NCBI RefSeq assembly: GCF_008253865.1
Contig: NZ_CP042331.1
Coordinates: 682,001-746,000 of the forward strand
DNA length: 64,000 bases
Source of the DNA: Bosea sp. F3-2
GTDB lineage: Bacteria > Pseudomonadota > Alphaproteobacteria > Rhizobiales > Beijerinckiaceae
Direction of reading: 5' to 3'
Below, one piece after another: positions 43,601-51,342 of the stretch (its first letter is position 1; every line of letters starts with the position of its first letter). The position numbers and the translations under genes are program-made. Under the pieces are notes generated by a model. The model made no database searches and was not told where the DNA came from. It saw only the letters and a list, made by a program, of their open reading frames with translations.

Positions 43601-44197
43601 CGCCGGCATGCCCGGCGGGAAGAGGTCGACGATGCCGCCGCGCACCGCGAATTCGCCGGTCTCGCGCACGGTCGAGGTGCGCAGATAGCCGTTGATGTCG
43701 AGCCAGCGCGCCAGCTCCTCGATATCGACCATGTTGCCGGGGGCGGCGGAGAAGCTCTCCGACGCCACCTTGCCGAAAGCCGGGACGCGCTGGAGCGCGG
43801 CGTTGACGGTGGTGAGCAGCAGGCGCGGCCGGTCGCCGGACTTGGTCTTGGCGAGGCGCGACAGCGTCGTCATCCGGTGCGCGACGATGGAGGGCGCGGG
43901 CGAGACACGGTCATAGGGTTGGCAGTCCCAGGCCGGGAAGCTCATCACCTCCAGATCAGGCGCGACGAACTGCAGCGCGTTCTCCATCACCTGCAGGCGC
44001 TGGCCGTCGCGGGCGATGAAGACGAGCATGGCCGCCCCTTCCGCCTTCTTGGCGCGGGCGCGGGTCAGGTCGGCGAGCACGACGGCGTCGAAACCATCAG
44101 GCACGCCGGCAAGCGTCGGCTTGTCGCCGCGGTTCAGCGCATCAAGGATGCGATCGAGCTGCGGCTTGGCGATCTGGGAAGGAGGCGGGATGCTCAT
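40649..44197 (-). CDS. mfd: Transcription-repair coupling factor Mfd
   Basis: 1182 residues, the normal length of Mfd. N-terminal UvrB-like modules (MSFPAWDCQPYDRVSPAPSI, RLDFFGDTLESIRTFDPETQ), an RNA-polymerase-interacting domain (PGDLVVHVDHGIGRFIGLQS), then RecG-like translocase motifs: Walker A GDVGFGKTE near residue 660, DEEQHFGV near 760, LSATPIPRTLQLAMTG, and QLRGRVGRSKTRAYALF. The C-terminal TRCF domain follows. It removes stalled RNA polymerase at lesions and recruits UvrA. It lies two genes from recG and sdhE, an arrangement seen in Hyphomicrobiales. Confidence 0.97.
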   Translation of the reverse strand: MSIPPPSQIAKPQLDRILDALNRGDKPTLAGVPDGFDAVVLADLTRARAKKAEGAAMLVFIARDGQRLQVMENALQFVAPDLEVMSFPAWDCQPYDRVSPAPSIVAHRMTTLSRLAKTKSGDRPRLLLTTVNAALQRVPAFGKVASESFSAAPGNMVDIEELARWLDINGYLRTSTVRETGEFAVRGGIVDLFPPGMPAPIRLDFFGDTLESIRTFDPETQRTTGQLRGLDLVPMSEAQMTSESIRRFRQSYISTFGTPGRDDMLYEAVSEGRRPAGLEHWLPLLAEKLDTLFTYLPDVPLVLDHQAEDAVGERISLIKDYYDARKAALDQGGAGGIPYKPLPPDALYLSPADWRGVIDVSGVASLTPFQLPDSEGKLILDLGGKQGRSFAAERAGESGSVFEAAVGHVRALEADGKRVILAAWSEGSRERLAHVLEDHGLKSVQMTGSLRAAFDLKPGTVALAVWGFESGFEAGRLAVVGEQDILGDRLVRPRRKTRRPQDFIAELSSLAPGDLVVHVDHGIGRFIGLQSITAAGAPHDCLEIHYAGDSKLFLPVENIELLSRYGSEDTEVQLDRLGGGGWQARKAKLKQRIREMASKLIQIAAARALKDAPRLVPPDGVYDEFIARFPYEETEDQQNTIDAVLDDLAAGRPMDRLVCGDVGFGKTEVALRAAFATALNGKQVAVVVPTTLLARQHYRNFADRFAGLPVKVGQASRFVGSTDLKAVKQGAKDGTMDIVVGTHALLGKGVDFKDLGLVIVDEEQHFGVAHKEKLKELRAEVHMLTLSATPIPRTLQLAMTGVRELSIIATPPVDRLAVRTFVTPFDPLIVREALLRERYRGGRSFYVVPRIEDIAEVKDFLDKQVPECKVGIAHGQMAAGTLEDVMTAFYEGQYDILLSTTIVESGLDIPSANTLIVHRADMFGLAQLYQLRGRVGRSKTRAYALFTVPANRKLTEQADKRLKVLQSLDTLGAGFQLASHDLDIRGAGNLLGDEQSGHIKEVGYELYQQMLEEAVAALKAGIEFETETQWSPAIQVGAPVMIPEHYVADLTLRLTLYKRLSTMDDDAELQSFGAELVDRFGPLPEEVNQLLEIVAIKALCKRANVEKVEAGPKGIIVAFRNNEFANPEGLVGFVAKQGTLAKVRPDMRVVFIDDFDTVEQRLKATRRLLTDLARIAERKKAA

Positions 44198-44225
44198 AGG
44201 GACGCTTCAGTTCTGACTATCTCTC

Positions 44226-44328
44226 GTCATTCCGGACAAGCGGCGAAGCCGCTCCGATCCGGAATCCATCGAAGGGCATCAACGCCCTACGATGGATTCC
44301 GGGTCTCCCTTCGGTCGCCCGGAATGAC
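44226..44328. repeat. Dispersed intergenic palindromic repeat, copy 2
   Basis: 103 bp between mfd and sdhE on the same strand, starting GTCATTCCGGACAAGCGGCG and ending GCCCGGAATGAC. The inner pair is ATCCATCGAAGGGC and GCCCTACGATGGAT, so the whole unit can form a hairpin. Same family and length as copy 1. Confidence 0.85.
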
Positions 44329-44351
44329 GGCGCAACTGTTGGGCGAACCGC

Positions 44352-44648
44352 TCACGCATGAATCGGCTTGTCGTGATGATGGAAGGCCTTCAGCCGGCGG
44401 AACAGTTCCGTGTCGTAGTTCTCCGGCAAGGCGATCTCGCCAGTGATCCAGCCGAGGAGATCACGGTCCGGCACCTCGATCAGCCGCTCGAATTCGTCGA
44501 GCTCGGCGTCCCCGAAGCCGGCGATCGCCTCGTCGGCGAAGCGGCCCATGATCAGGTCCATCTCGCGCATGCCGCGATGCCAGGCCCGGAACAGGATCTT
44601 GCGGCGGCGCGGGTCGAGATCGGCGCTGGAGCGGGTCGAGCCGGACAT
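44352..44648 (-). CDS. sdhE: Succinate dehydrogenase assembly factor 2 (SdhE)
   Basis: 98 residues from ATG 44648 (a longer open frame to 46034 is the antisense of recG). The family signature is RRKILFRAWHRGMREMDLIM with the RGxxE motif that attaches FAD to the SdhA flavoprotein, followed by LDEFERLIEVPDRDLLGWIT. SdhE delivers flavin to succinate dehydrogenase. It sits between recG (divergent) and mfd on the same strand as mfd. Confidence 0.93.
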   Translation of the reverse strand: MSGSTRSSADLDPRRRKILFRAWHRGMREMDLIMGRFADEAIAGFGDAELDEFERLIEVPDRDLLGWITGEIALPENYDTELFRRLKAFHHHDKPIHA

Positions 44649-44807
44649 GAGAACCTCGGGCGAGAAAACCTTGGGGGATGGCGCAATAGCGAATGAGCCG
44701 GCCCCGTCGCGGAGCCTGCCTCGACGCGTTATATAGCGAGGCAACCCGGCGAAGTCAGCGGCCGAACCGTCGCGCATTTCGCACTCCTGACAATTCCGCG
44801 AGACGTT

Positions 44808-46910
44808 TTGCGCCCTTCGATCCTCGATCCGCTGTTCGCCCCCGTCACGACGCTCTCCGGCGTCGGGCCGAAACTCGGCAAGGTTCTCGACCGTTTCCTC
44901 GGCGACGAGACAAGGCCTGCGCGCGTGGTCGACCTGATGTTTCATCTGCCGACCGGCGCGGTCGATCGGCGGCCGAGCCCTTCGATCGCGGATGCGCCGA
45001 TCGGCGACATCGCGACCTTCACCGCCCGCGTCAGCGAGCATCGCGCTGCGCCTGCCGGCAAGGCGAAGGCGCCCTATCGCGTCATCGTCGAGGATGAGAC
45101 GGGCGATGTCACGCTCGTCTTCTTCCATGCCGATTCCCGCCATCTGGCGCAGAACCTGCCGATCGGCGCCTACCGGATCATCTCGGGCAAGCTCGAGCTC
45201 TGGGAAGGCATGCGCCAGATGGTGCATCCCGAGCGCATCCTCGATCCCAAGCTCGCGGCCACCCTGCCCGCCTTCGAGCCGGTCTATCCGCTGACCGAAG
45301 GCATCGGTGGGCGCGTGATGATGCGGATCGCGCAGGCGGCGGCGGAACGCTGTCCCGAGATGCCGGAATGGCAGGATGCCGGATTCCTGACAAAGAACAG
45401 CTTCCCCTCTTTCCAGGAGGCGGTCGAGGCGCTGCATCACCCGGCCGATCGCAAGGCGGCCGAGGGCGACACCGTCGCGCGCCGGCGGATCGGCTATGAC
45501 GAATTGCTGGCGAGCCAGATCGCGCTCGCCCTGGTGCGTCGCCAGCAGAAGAAGATCGCCGGGCGTGCCACCAGCGGCGATGGCGGCTTGCGCTTCCGCA
45601 TCCAGTCCGCCCTGCCCTTCGAATTGACCGAAGGCCAGCGCAAGGCCATCGCCGATATCCATTCCGACATGGCCAAGCCCGAGCGGATGCTGCGCTTGCT
45701 GCAAGGCGATGTCGGCTCGGGCAAGACGGTGGTGGCGCTGATGGCGATGGCTGCCGCCGCCGAGGCCGGCCGGCAATCGGTGCTGATGGCGCCGACCGAA
45801 ATCCTTGCCCGCCAGCACGCCGAAAGATTGGCGCCGCTGGCCGAGAAGGCCGGGCTGAAGCTCGCTTTGCTGACCGGGCGCGAAAAGGGCGCCGGCCGCC
45901 GGCAAGTGCTGGAAGGGCTGGCGAACGGCAGCATTGATATCGCCGTCGGCACCCATGCGCTGTTTCAGGAGGGCGTCGCCTTCCATGATCTTGCGCTCGC
46001 CGTGGTCGACGAGCAGCACCGTTTCGGTGTGCATCAGCGCCTGCTGCTCGGCTCCAAGGGCGAGGCGGTCGACGTGCTGGTGATGACCGCGACGCCGATC
46101 CCGCGCACGCTGGCGCTGACCTGGTTCGGCGACATGGATGTCTCGATCCTCTCCGAGAAGCCGGCGGGCCGGAAGCCGATCGTCACCCGCGCTATCTCCT
46201 CCGAGCGCTATGACGAGGTTGTCGGTGCCATCGGCCGGGCGGTCGAAAACGGCCAGCAGGTCTACTGGGTTTGCCCGCTGGTCCAGGAATCCGACACGCT
46301 CGACGTTGCTGCCGCGCAGGAGCGCTATGAGGCGCTACGCGAGGTCTTCGGTGACAAGGTCGGGCTGCTGCACGGCCAGATGCCAGGCCGGGAGAAGGAT
46401 GCCGCCATGGCCGCCTTCGTCGCCGGCGAGACGCGCATCCTGGTCTCGACCACGGTGATCGAGGTCGGCGTCGACGTGCCCAATGCCAGCGTGATGGTGA
46501 TCGAGCATGCCGAACGCTTCGGCCTCGCGCAGTTGCACCAGTTACGGGGGCGAATCGGGCGTGGCTCGGCCGCCTCGACCTGCCTGCTGCTCTACAAGGG
46601 ACCGCTCGGCCCGATCGCCGAGGCGCGGCTCACCATCATGCGCGAGACCGAGGACGGCTTCCGCATCGCGGAAGAAGACCTGCGCCTGCGTGGCGAAGGC
46701 GAAGTGCTCGGCACCAAGCAGTCGGGATCGCCGGACTGGCGCATCGCTCGCCCCGAAATCGACGGCGATTTGCTGGCCGTTGCCCGCGACGATGCGCGGC
46801 TCCTGATCGAACGCGATCCGCAACTGGAGACGCCGCGCGGACAGGCGATCAGGGCTCTGCTCTATCTGTTCGAGCGCGACGTCGCGATCCGGCTGCTCAG
46901 GGCGGGCTAG
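44808..46910 (+). CDS. recG: ATP-dependent DNA helicase RecG
   Basis: 700 residues, TTG start at 44808 (LRPSILDPLFAPVTTLSGVG). N-terminal wedge domain with OB-fold (IATFTARVSEHRAAPAGKAK, YRIISGKLELWEGMRQMVHP). Helicase motifs: Walker A GDVGSGKT near residue 300, DEQHRFGVHQR near 400, MTATPIPRTLALTWFGDMD and QLRGRIGRGSAAST. The C-terminal TMRETEDGFRIAEEDLRLRG region is the conserved wedge-contacting part. It remodels stalled forks and Holliday junctions. It diverges from sdhE by 159 bp. Possible ATG upstream starts are absent, so TTG is likely genuine. Confidence 0.95.
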   Translation: MRPSILDPLFAPVTTLSGVGPKLGKVLDRFLGDETRPARVVDLMFHLPTGAVDRRPSPSIADAPIGDIATFTARVSEHRAAPAGKAKAPYRVIVEDETGDVTLVFFHADSRHLAQNLPIGAYRIISGKLELWEGMRQMVHPERILDPKLAATLPAFEPVYPLTEGIGGRVMMRIAQAAAERCPEMPEWQDAGFLTKNSFPSFQEAVEALHHPADRKAAEGDTVARRRIGYDELLASQIALALVRRQQKKIAGRATSGDGGLRFRIQSALPFELTEGQRKAIADIHSDMAKPERMLRLLQGDVGSGKTVVALMAMAAAAEAGRQSVLMAPTEILARQHAERLAPLAEKAGLKLALLTGREKGAGRRQVLEGLANGSIDIAVGTHALFQEGVAFHDLALAVVDEQHRFGVHQRLLLGSKGEAVDVLVMTATPIPRTLALTWFGDMDVSILSEKPAGRKPIVTRAISSERYDEVVGAIGRAVENGQQVYWVCPLVQESDTLDVAAAQERYEALREVFGDKVGLLHGQMPGREKDAAMAAFVAGETRILVSTTVIEVGVDVPNASVMVIEHAERFGLAQLHQLRGRIGRGSAASTCLLLYKGPLGPIAEARLTIMRETEDGFRIAEEDLRLRGEGEVLGTKQSGSPDWRIARPEIDGDLLAVARDDARLLIERDPQLETPRGQAIRALLYLFERDVAIRLLRAG

Positions 46911-46926
46911 GTTCCGGGACCACGCC

Positions 46927-47070
46927 GTCATTCCGGGGCGCTGCGCAGCAGCGAGCCCGGAACCCATGAACACAGGTCCCTGCGAGAAGGAACGGCGTCA
47001 GTCGCTTGGCTTGATAAGCTCCGGTGTTCATGGGTTCCGGGCTCAGGCCTTCGGCCTGCCCCGGAATGAC
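46927..47070. repeat. Dispersed intergenic palindromic repeat, copy 3 (variant)
   Basis: 144 bp after recG. It starts GTCATTCCGGGGCGCTGCGC and ends GCCCCGGAATGAC, with inner arms CCGGAACCCATGAACAC and GTGTTCATGGGTTCCGG. The variant is shared with copy 7 (63190-63333), so at least two subfamilies exist: an ATCCATCG core and a CCCATGAACAC core. Confidence 0.85.
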
Positions 47071-47147
47071 GGCGTGGTTCTACAGCAATCCTGATCAAGC
47101 GCGGCCGTCTTGCCTGCGCCATGGTGTCGGCGCTTCGTGGAGAGAGC

Positions 47148-47981
47148 ATGGACCCGGTCAAGACAGCCATCTGGTGCATCGAGAGCCGCTTCGCCTCCGA
47201 GCTTTCGCTCGACGAGATTGCGGAGGTCAGCGGCGTCTCGCGCTTCCATCTCAGCCGCGCCTTTGGAGCGTCCACCGGGCGCTCGGTCATGCGCTATGTG
47301 CGCGAACGGCGACTGACGGAAGCCGCGCGGCAGCTGGCGGATGGCGCGCCCGATATCCTCTCGGTCGCGCTCGACTGGGGCTATGGCTCCCACGAGGCCT
47401 TCACCCGCGCCTTCCGCGAGCAGTTCGGCGTCACGCCGGAAGAGCTGCGCGCCCGGCGCGATCTGTCCTCGCTCGCTCTCGTGGAGCCTCTTTCGATGCA
47501 CGATATCGCCCCCACTCCCATCGCCGAGCCGCGCATCGTCACCGGCAAGCCGCTGCTGATCGCCGGCTTCGGTGGCCATTTCTCGGTCGACAACACGCAA
47601 GGGATTCCGCTGCTCTGGCAGAAGATCGCACCGCATTTCGGGCACATTCCCGGCCAGCGCGGACACGTTGCCTATGGCGCGAGCTACAATTGCGACGAGT
47701 TCGGCGCCTTCGACTATATCGCCGGTGCCGAGGTCTCCTCCTTCGGCGGGCTTCCGGATGAGTTCGTCCGGTTGAGCGTACCGGAGCAGCTCTGCGCCGT
47801 CTTTGAGCATCGCGGCCACATCACCGGCATCAAGCAGACCTACGAGGCGATCTGGCGGGACTGGTTCCCGAAATCGGGACGCCAGCCGGAGATGGGTGTC
47901 ACGCTGGAACGTATGGACGAGCGATTCGACGGCGCAACCGGCAACGGCGCCGTCGAGATCTGGGTGCCGCTCAAGCGTTGA
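47148..47981 (+). CDS. AraC-family regulator with GyrI-like effector-binding domain
   Basis: About 277 residues from ATG 47148 (GGAGAGAG just upstream). Residues 1-100 are the AraC DNA-binding domain: AIWCIESRFASELSLDEIAE, VSGVSRFHLSRAFGASTGRS, LSVALDWGYGSHEAFTRAFR. Residues 120-275 resemble the GyrI-like/effector-binding fold (GKPLLIAGFGGHFSVDNTQG, FPKSGRQPEMGVTLERM). This order is that of Rob/SoxS-like regulators that sense small ligands. The end overlaps the convergent DUF502 gene by 11 bp. Target unknown. Confidence 0.88.
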   Translation: MDPVKTAIWCIESRFASELSLDEIAEVSGVSRFHLSRAFGASTGRSVMRYVRERRLTEAARQLADGAPDILSVALDWGYGSHEAFTRAFREQFGVTPEELRARRDLSSLALVEPLSMHDIAPTPIAEPRIVTGKPLLIAGFGGHFSVDNTQGIPLLWQKIAPHFGHIPGQRGHVAYGASYNCDEFGAFDYIAGAEVSSFGGLPDEFVRLSVPEQLCAVFEHRGHITGIKQTYEAIWRDWFPKSGRQPEMGVTLERMDERFDGATGNGAVEIWVPLKR

Positions 47982-48687
47982 CCGGGGGCTTTACCTCCAG
48001 CTTCGGTTTGCCGTTCTGCTCGCCGGGCTGGATCAGCCCGGCGGACATGATGAGCTTGGCGCCGTCCTCGACCGAGATCGAGAGCTCGATGATCTCGCGT
48101 CGCGGCAGGTAGAAGAAAAAGCCCGTGGTCGGGTTGGGCGTGCAAGGCAGGAAGACGCCGATCTGTTCGTCGCCATCCGGCAGGCGCCCGGCGATCTCGG
48201 GTGCGGCCTCCTGCGCGATGAAGACGATCGACCACATGCCCGGCTGCGGGAACTGCACCATCCCCACCTTGCGGAAGGAGGTGCCGGACTGTGAGAAGAT
48301 CGTCTCGAAAACCTGCTTCACGCCCTTATAGAGGCTGCGCACCACCGGCATGCGGTCGAGGATCGCCTCGCCCGCGCGGATCAGCGAGCGGCCGACCAGA
48401 TTGGCCGTGAGGAAGCCGAGCAGCGTCAATCCGACCAGCGCGATGACGAGGCCGATGCCGGGCAGCGGATAAGGCAGATAGGCATCGGGCAGATAGGAGT
48501 TCGGGATGAGCGGCTTCACCAGCCCGTCAATGAAGTTGATGAACCACCAGGTCACCGAAGCGGTGATGGCGAGCGGCGCGGCAATGACCAGCCCGGTCAG
48601 GAAATAGCGACGCAGCCGCGCCCCCCAGGTCGGGCGCAGGATTTCCGTCGGCAGGACGAGGCGCGGATCGGGCGGGCCGGCGGTCAT
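47971..48687 (-). CDS. DUF502 family membrane protein
   Basis: 238 residues from ATG 48687 (GGGGAGAG upstream). Two hydrophobic helices near the start (YFLTGLVIAAPLAITASVTW and LPGIGLVIALVGLTLLGFLT), followed by the conserved DUF502 stretch AILDRMPVVRSLYKGVKQVF and VQFPQPGMWSIVFIAQEA, then FLPCTPNPTTGFFFYLPRRE. DUF502 proteins are widespread inner-membrane proteins of unknown function, linked in plants to stomatal regulation (COV1-like) but undefined in bacteria. It converges on the AraC gene. Confidence 0.88.
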   Translation of the reverse strand: MTAGPPDPRLVLPTEILRPTWGARLRRYFLTGLVIAAPLAITASVTWWFINFIDGLVKPLIPNSYLPDAYLPYPLPGIGLVIALVGLTLLGFLTANLVGRSLIRAGEAILDRMPVVRSLYKGVKQVFETIFSQSGTSFRKVGMVQFPQPGMWSIVFIAQEAAPEIAGRLPDGDEQIGVFLPCTPNPTTGFFFYLPRREIIELSISVEDGAKLIMSAGLIQPGEQNGKPKLEVKPPVNA

Positions 48688-48815
48688 CTCTCTCCCCAAG
48701 GCACCGGCGCGACCTCCCGCCTGCTTGCAGGCGCAGTCTCGCGCCGCGATATGACAAGATAAGCGAGGCGGAGGTATCCGCCAGCTCCGCGTTTCATGCA
48801 AGCAAGGACGAGGCC

Positions 48816-49202
48816 GTGAGCGACAACGATCAGCCGCGAAGCCGCTGGCCGCGGCCGCTTCTGTTCGCGGTCGGCTGGATCTTCACGGCGCTCGGCATCA
48901 TCGGGCTGATGCTGCCGGTGATGCCGGGCACGATCTTCCTGATTCTCGCAGCCTGGTGTTTCTCGCGGTCCTCGCCGCGATTCGAGGCCTGGCTCCTTGG
49001 CCATCCACGACTCGGCCCGCACGTCAAGCGTTGGCGAGAGACCGGCGCCATCGCCCGGCGGGCGAAATACCTCGCCTGTGGATCGATGGTGCTGAGCTTC
49101 GGATTGCTGACGCAGACGAGCGCGCCGCCGATCGCATTGGCGACGACGGCGATCTGCCTGATCGGTGCCGGCACCTATGTGGCGAGCAGGCCGCAACGAT
49201 AA
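48816..49202 (+). CDS. DUF454 (YbaN) family membrane protein
   Basis: 128 residues starting with GTG 48816. The DUF454 core is clear: LLFAVGWIFTALGIIGLMLP, VMPGTIFLILAAWCFSRSSP and the conserved LLGHPRLGPHVKRWRETGAI. Two further hydrophobic helices end the protein. YbaN-like proteins are small inner-membrane proteins of unknown function. It diverges from the DUF502 gene. A palindromic repeat follows (49235-49346). Confidence 0.85.
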   Translation: MSDNDQPRSRWPRPLLFAVGWIFTALGIIGLMLPVMPGTIFLILAAWCFSRSSPRFEAWLLGHPRLGPHVKRWRETGAIARRAKYLACGSMVLSFGLLTQTSAPPIALATTAICLIGAGTYVASRPQR

Positions 49203-49234
49203 GAGAAGCTTTGCTTTTCGCTGGAACCACCGCT

Positions 49235-49346
49235 GTCATCCCGGACAAGCGGCGAAGCCGCGCCGATCCGGGATCCATGCCGGAGCGTTGCCGATCAAGG
49301 CTCAGGCATGGATCCCGGGTCTTCGCTTCGCTGCGCCCGGGATGAC
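49235..49346. repeat. Dispersed intergenic palindromic repeat, copy 4
   Basis: 112 bp between the convergent DUF454 and glmS genes. It begins GTCATCCCGGACAAGCGGCG and ends CCCGGGATGAC, with the inner pair GGGATCCATGCC and GGCATGGATCCC. The T-to-C change in the ends (GTCATCCCGG) is shared with copy 6, so this is a third variant. Confidence 0.85.
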
Positions 49347-49394
49347 GGCGGGTGTTTCCGATTCGGCCGGAGACGGCGGCGTAACCCGCCCGCC

Positions 49395-51221
49395 TCACTC
49401 CACCGTGACGGACTTCGCCAGATTGCGGGGCTGGTCGACGTCCTTGCCCATGAAGACGGCCGTCTGATAGGCGATCATCTGGATCGGCAGGGCGTAGACG
49501 ATCGGCGCGAAGGTCGGATCCATGTCCGGCATGATGATCGTCGCTTCCGGTTCGATGCCGCACTCGGCGGCGCCCTTGGCATCCGTGATCAGGATGATGC
49601 GGCCGCCGCGCGCAGCGACCTCCTGCATGTTGGAGGCGGTCTTCTCGAACAGCGCATCATGCGGGGCTACGACGACGACCGGCATGTCCTCGTCGATCAG
49701 GGCGATCGGTCCATGCTTCAGCTCACCCGCCGGATAACCTTCCGCGTGGATATAGCTGATTTCCTTCAGCTTCAGGGCTCCCTCCAGCGCAAGCGGGAAG
49801 CTGGTGCCGCGGCCGAGATAGAGAACGTCCTTGGCCCTGGAGAGCTTGTGCGAGAGCTGCTCGATCTGTGGTTCGAGCGCGAGCGCCTTGGCGATCAGGC
49901 CAGGCAGCGTGATCAGGTTTTGGACGTGGCGTGCCTCGTCCTCGGCCGAGAGCGTCCCGCGGCCGCGCGCCGCTGCAAGAGCGAGACAGGCAAGCGCGGT
50001 GAGCTGGCAGGTGAAGGCCTTGGTCGAGGCGACGCCGATCTCCGGGCCGGCTAGCGTCGGCGCGATCAGATCGCTCTCGCGGGCAATGGTCGACGTCGGC
50101 ACGTTCACGACGGACAGAACCGTCTGCTTCTCCTGCTTCGCGTAGCGCAGGCATGCCAGCGTGTCGGCCGTCTCACCCGACTGGGAGACGAACAGTGCCA
50201 GACCATCGGCCGGCAGCGGCGCCTCGCGGTAGCGGAATTCGGAGGCGACATCGATCTCGACCGGGAGACGGGCGAGCTTCTCGAACCAGTACTTCGCCGT
50301 CAGGCCGGCATAATAGGCCGTGCCGCAAGCGGAAACGGAGAGGCGCGACAGCTTCTTCCAGTCGATCTGATCCTGAAACGGCAGGCGCACCGCGCCGGCG
50401 GCCATGTCGAGATACTGCGTCAGCGTGTGGCCGACGACCTCCGGCTGCTCGTAGATTTCCTTCGCCATGAAGTGGCGGTGATTGCCTTTCTCGACCAGGA
50501 AGGCGCCGGCGGCGACGCGCTGGGCGCGGCGTTCCACCTCTGCACCAGTCTTGTCGTAGAAGGTCGCGCCGCGGCGGTTGAGGACGACCCAATCGCCCTC
50601 CTCCAGATAGGCGATGAGGTTGGTGAAGGGCGCCAGCGCCAGCGCGTCGGAGCCGAGATACATCTCGCCGTCACCGATGCCGACCGCGAGCGGCGAGCCC
50701 TTGCGGGCGCCGATCAGGAGATCTTCCTCACCGTGGAACAGGAAGGCGAGCGCGAAGGCGCCGTGCAGCCGCGGCAGGCTTGCCGCGATCGCCTGGACCG
50801 GTGTCTTGCCGCGGTCGAGCTCACGCGTGACGAGGTGGGCGATGACTTCGGTATCGGTCTCGGTCTCGAAGACGTAGCCATCGGCCTGCAGCGCGGCGCG
50901 CAGTTCGCGGAAGTTCTCGATGATGCCGTTGTGGACGACGGCGAGCCTTGCGGTCGCGTGCGGGTGGGCGTTGGTCTCGTTGGGCTTGCCATGGGTCGCC
51001 CAGCGGGTGTGGCCGATGCCGATCAACCCGTCGAGCGGCTCGCTCGACAGGCGGACTTCGAGATTCCTGAGCTTGCCTTCGGCGCGCCGGCGGGCGAGCT
51101 GGCCGGCTTCCAGCGTCGCGACGCCGGCGGAGTCATAGCCACGATATTCGAGCCGCCGCAGCGCCTCGACGATCTGCGTCGCCACCGCTTCCTTGCCCAA
51201 AATCCCGACGATGCCGCACAT
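49395..51221 (-). CDS. glmS: Glutamine-fructose-6-phosphate aminotransferase (isomerizing)
   Basis: 608 residues from ATG 51221; upstream sequence in the same frame is not conserved. The N-terminal glutaminase begins MCGIVGILG, where cysteine 2 is the nucleophile after methionine removal, and shows EYRGYDSAGVA and HTRWATHGKPNETNAHPH. Two SIS sugar-isomerase domains follow (SVSACGTAYYAGLTAKYWFE, LFVSQSGETADTLACLRYAK, GRGTSFPLALEGALKLKEIS). The enzyme makes glucosamine-6-phosphate for peptidoglycan and lipid A. It is downstream of glmU on the same strand, forming a UDP-GlcNAc supply unit. Confidence 0.97.
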   Translation of the reverse strand: MCGIVGILGKEAVATQIVEALRRLEYRGYDSAGVATLEAGQLARRRAEGKLRNLEVRLSSEPLDGLIGIGHTRWATHGKPNETNAHPHATARLAVVHNGIIENFRELRAALQADGYVFETETDTEVIAHLVTRELDRGKTPVQAIAASLPRLHGAFALAFLFHGEEDLLIGARKGSPLAVGIGDGEMYLGSDALALAPFTNLIAYLEEGDWVVLNRRGATFYDKTGAEVERRAQRVAAGAFLVEKGNHRHFMAKEIYEQPEVVGHTLTQYLDMAAGAVRLPFQDQIDWKKLSRLSVSACGTAYYAGLTAKYWFEKLARLPVEIDVASEFRYREAPLPADGLALFVSQSGETADTLACLRYAKQEKQTVLSVVNVPTSTIARESDLIAPTLAGPEIGVASTKAFTCQLTALACLALAAARGRGTLSAEDEARHVQNLITLPGLIAKALALEPQIEQLSHKLSRAKDVLYLGRGTSFPLALEGALKLKEISYIHAEGYPAGELKHGPIALIDEDMPVVVVAPHDALFEKTASNMQEVAARGGRIILITDAKGAAECGIEPEATIIMPDMDPTFAPIVYALPIQMIAYQTAVFMGKDVDQPRNLAKSVTVE

Positions 51222-51342
51222 GGGCGAACCCTTCGAACCGTTGCTGTTGGCGATACCGCTTAGCTGCAGAAGAAGCGGATGCCCAATCAATCTAAATGAC
51301 GAACTGTGAACGGCGACCTGCAAGATTCGCCAGGAATTTCGG

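Noticed and set aside
42563..44446. A 627-codon plus-strand frame opposite mfd
   Set aside because: Antisense shadow of a strongly conserved gene; no recognisable domain and it crosses the intergenic repeat at 44226-44328.
44649..46034. N-terminal extension of the sdhE frame across recG
   Set aside because: The upstream part is the complement of recG. SdhE proteins are about 90-100 residues, matching a start at 44648.
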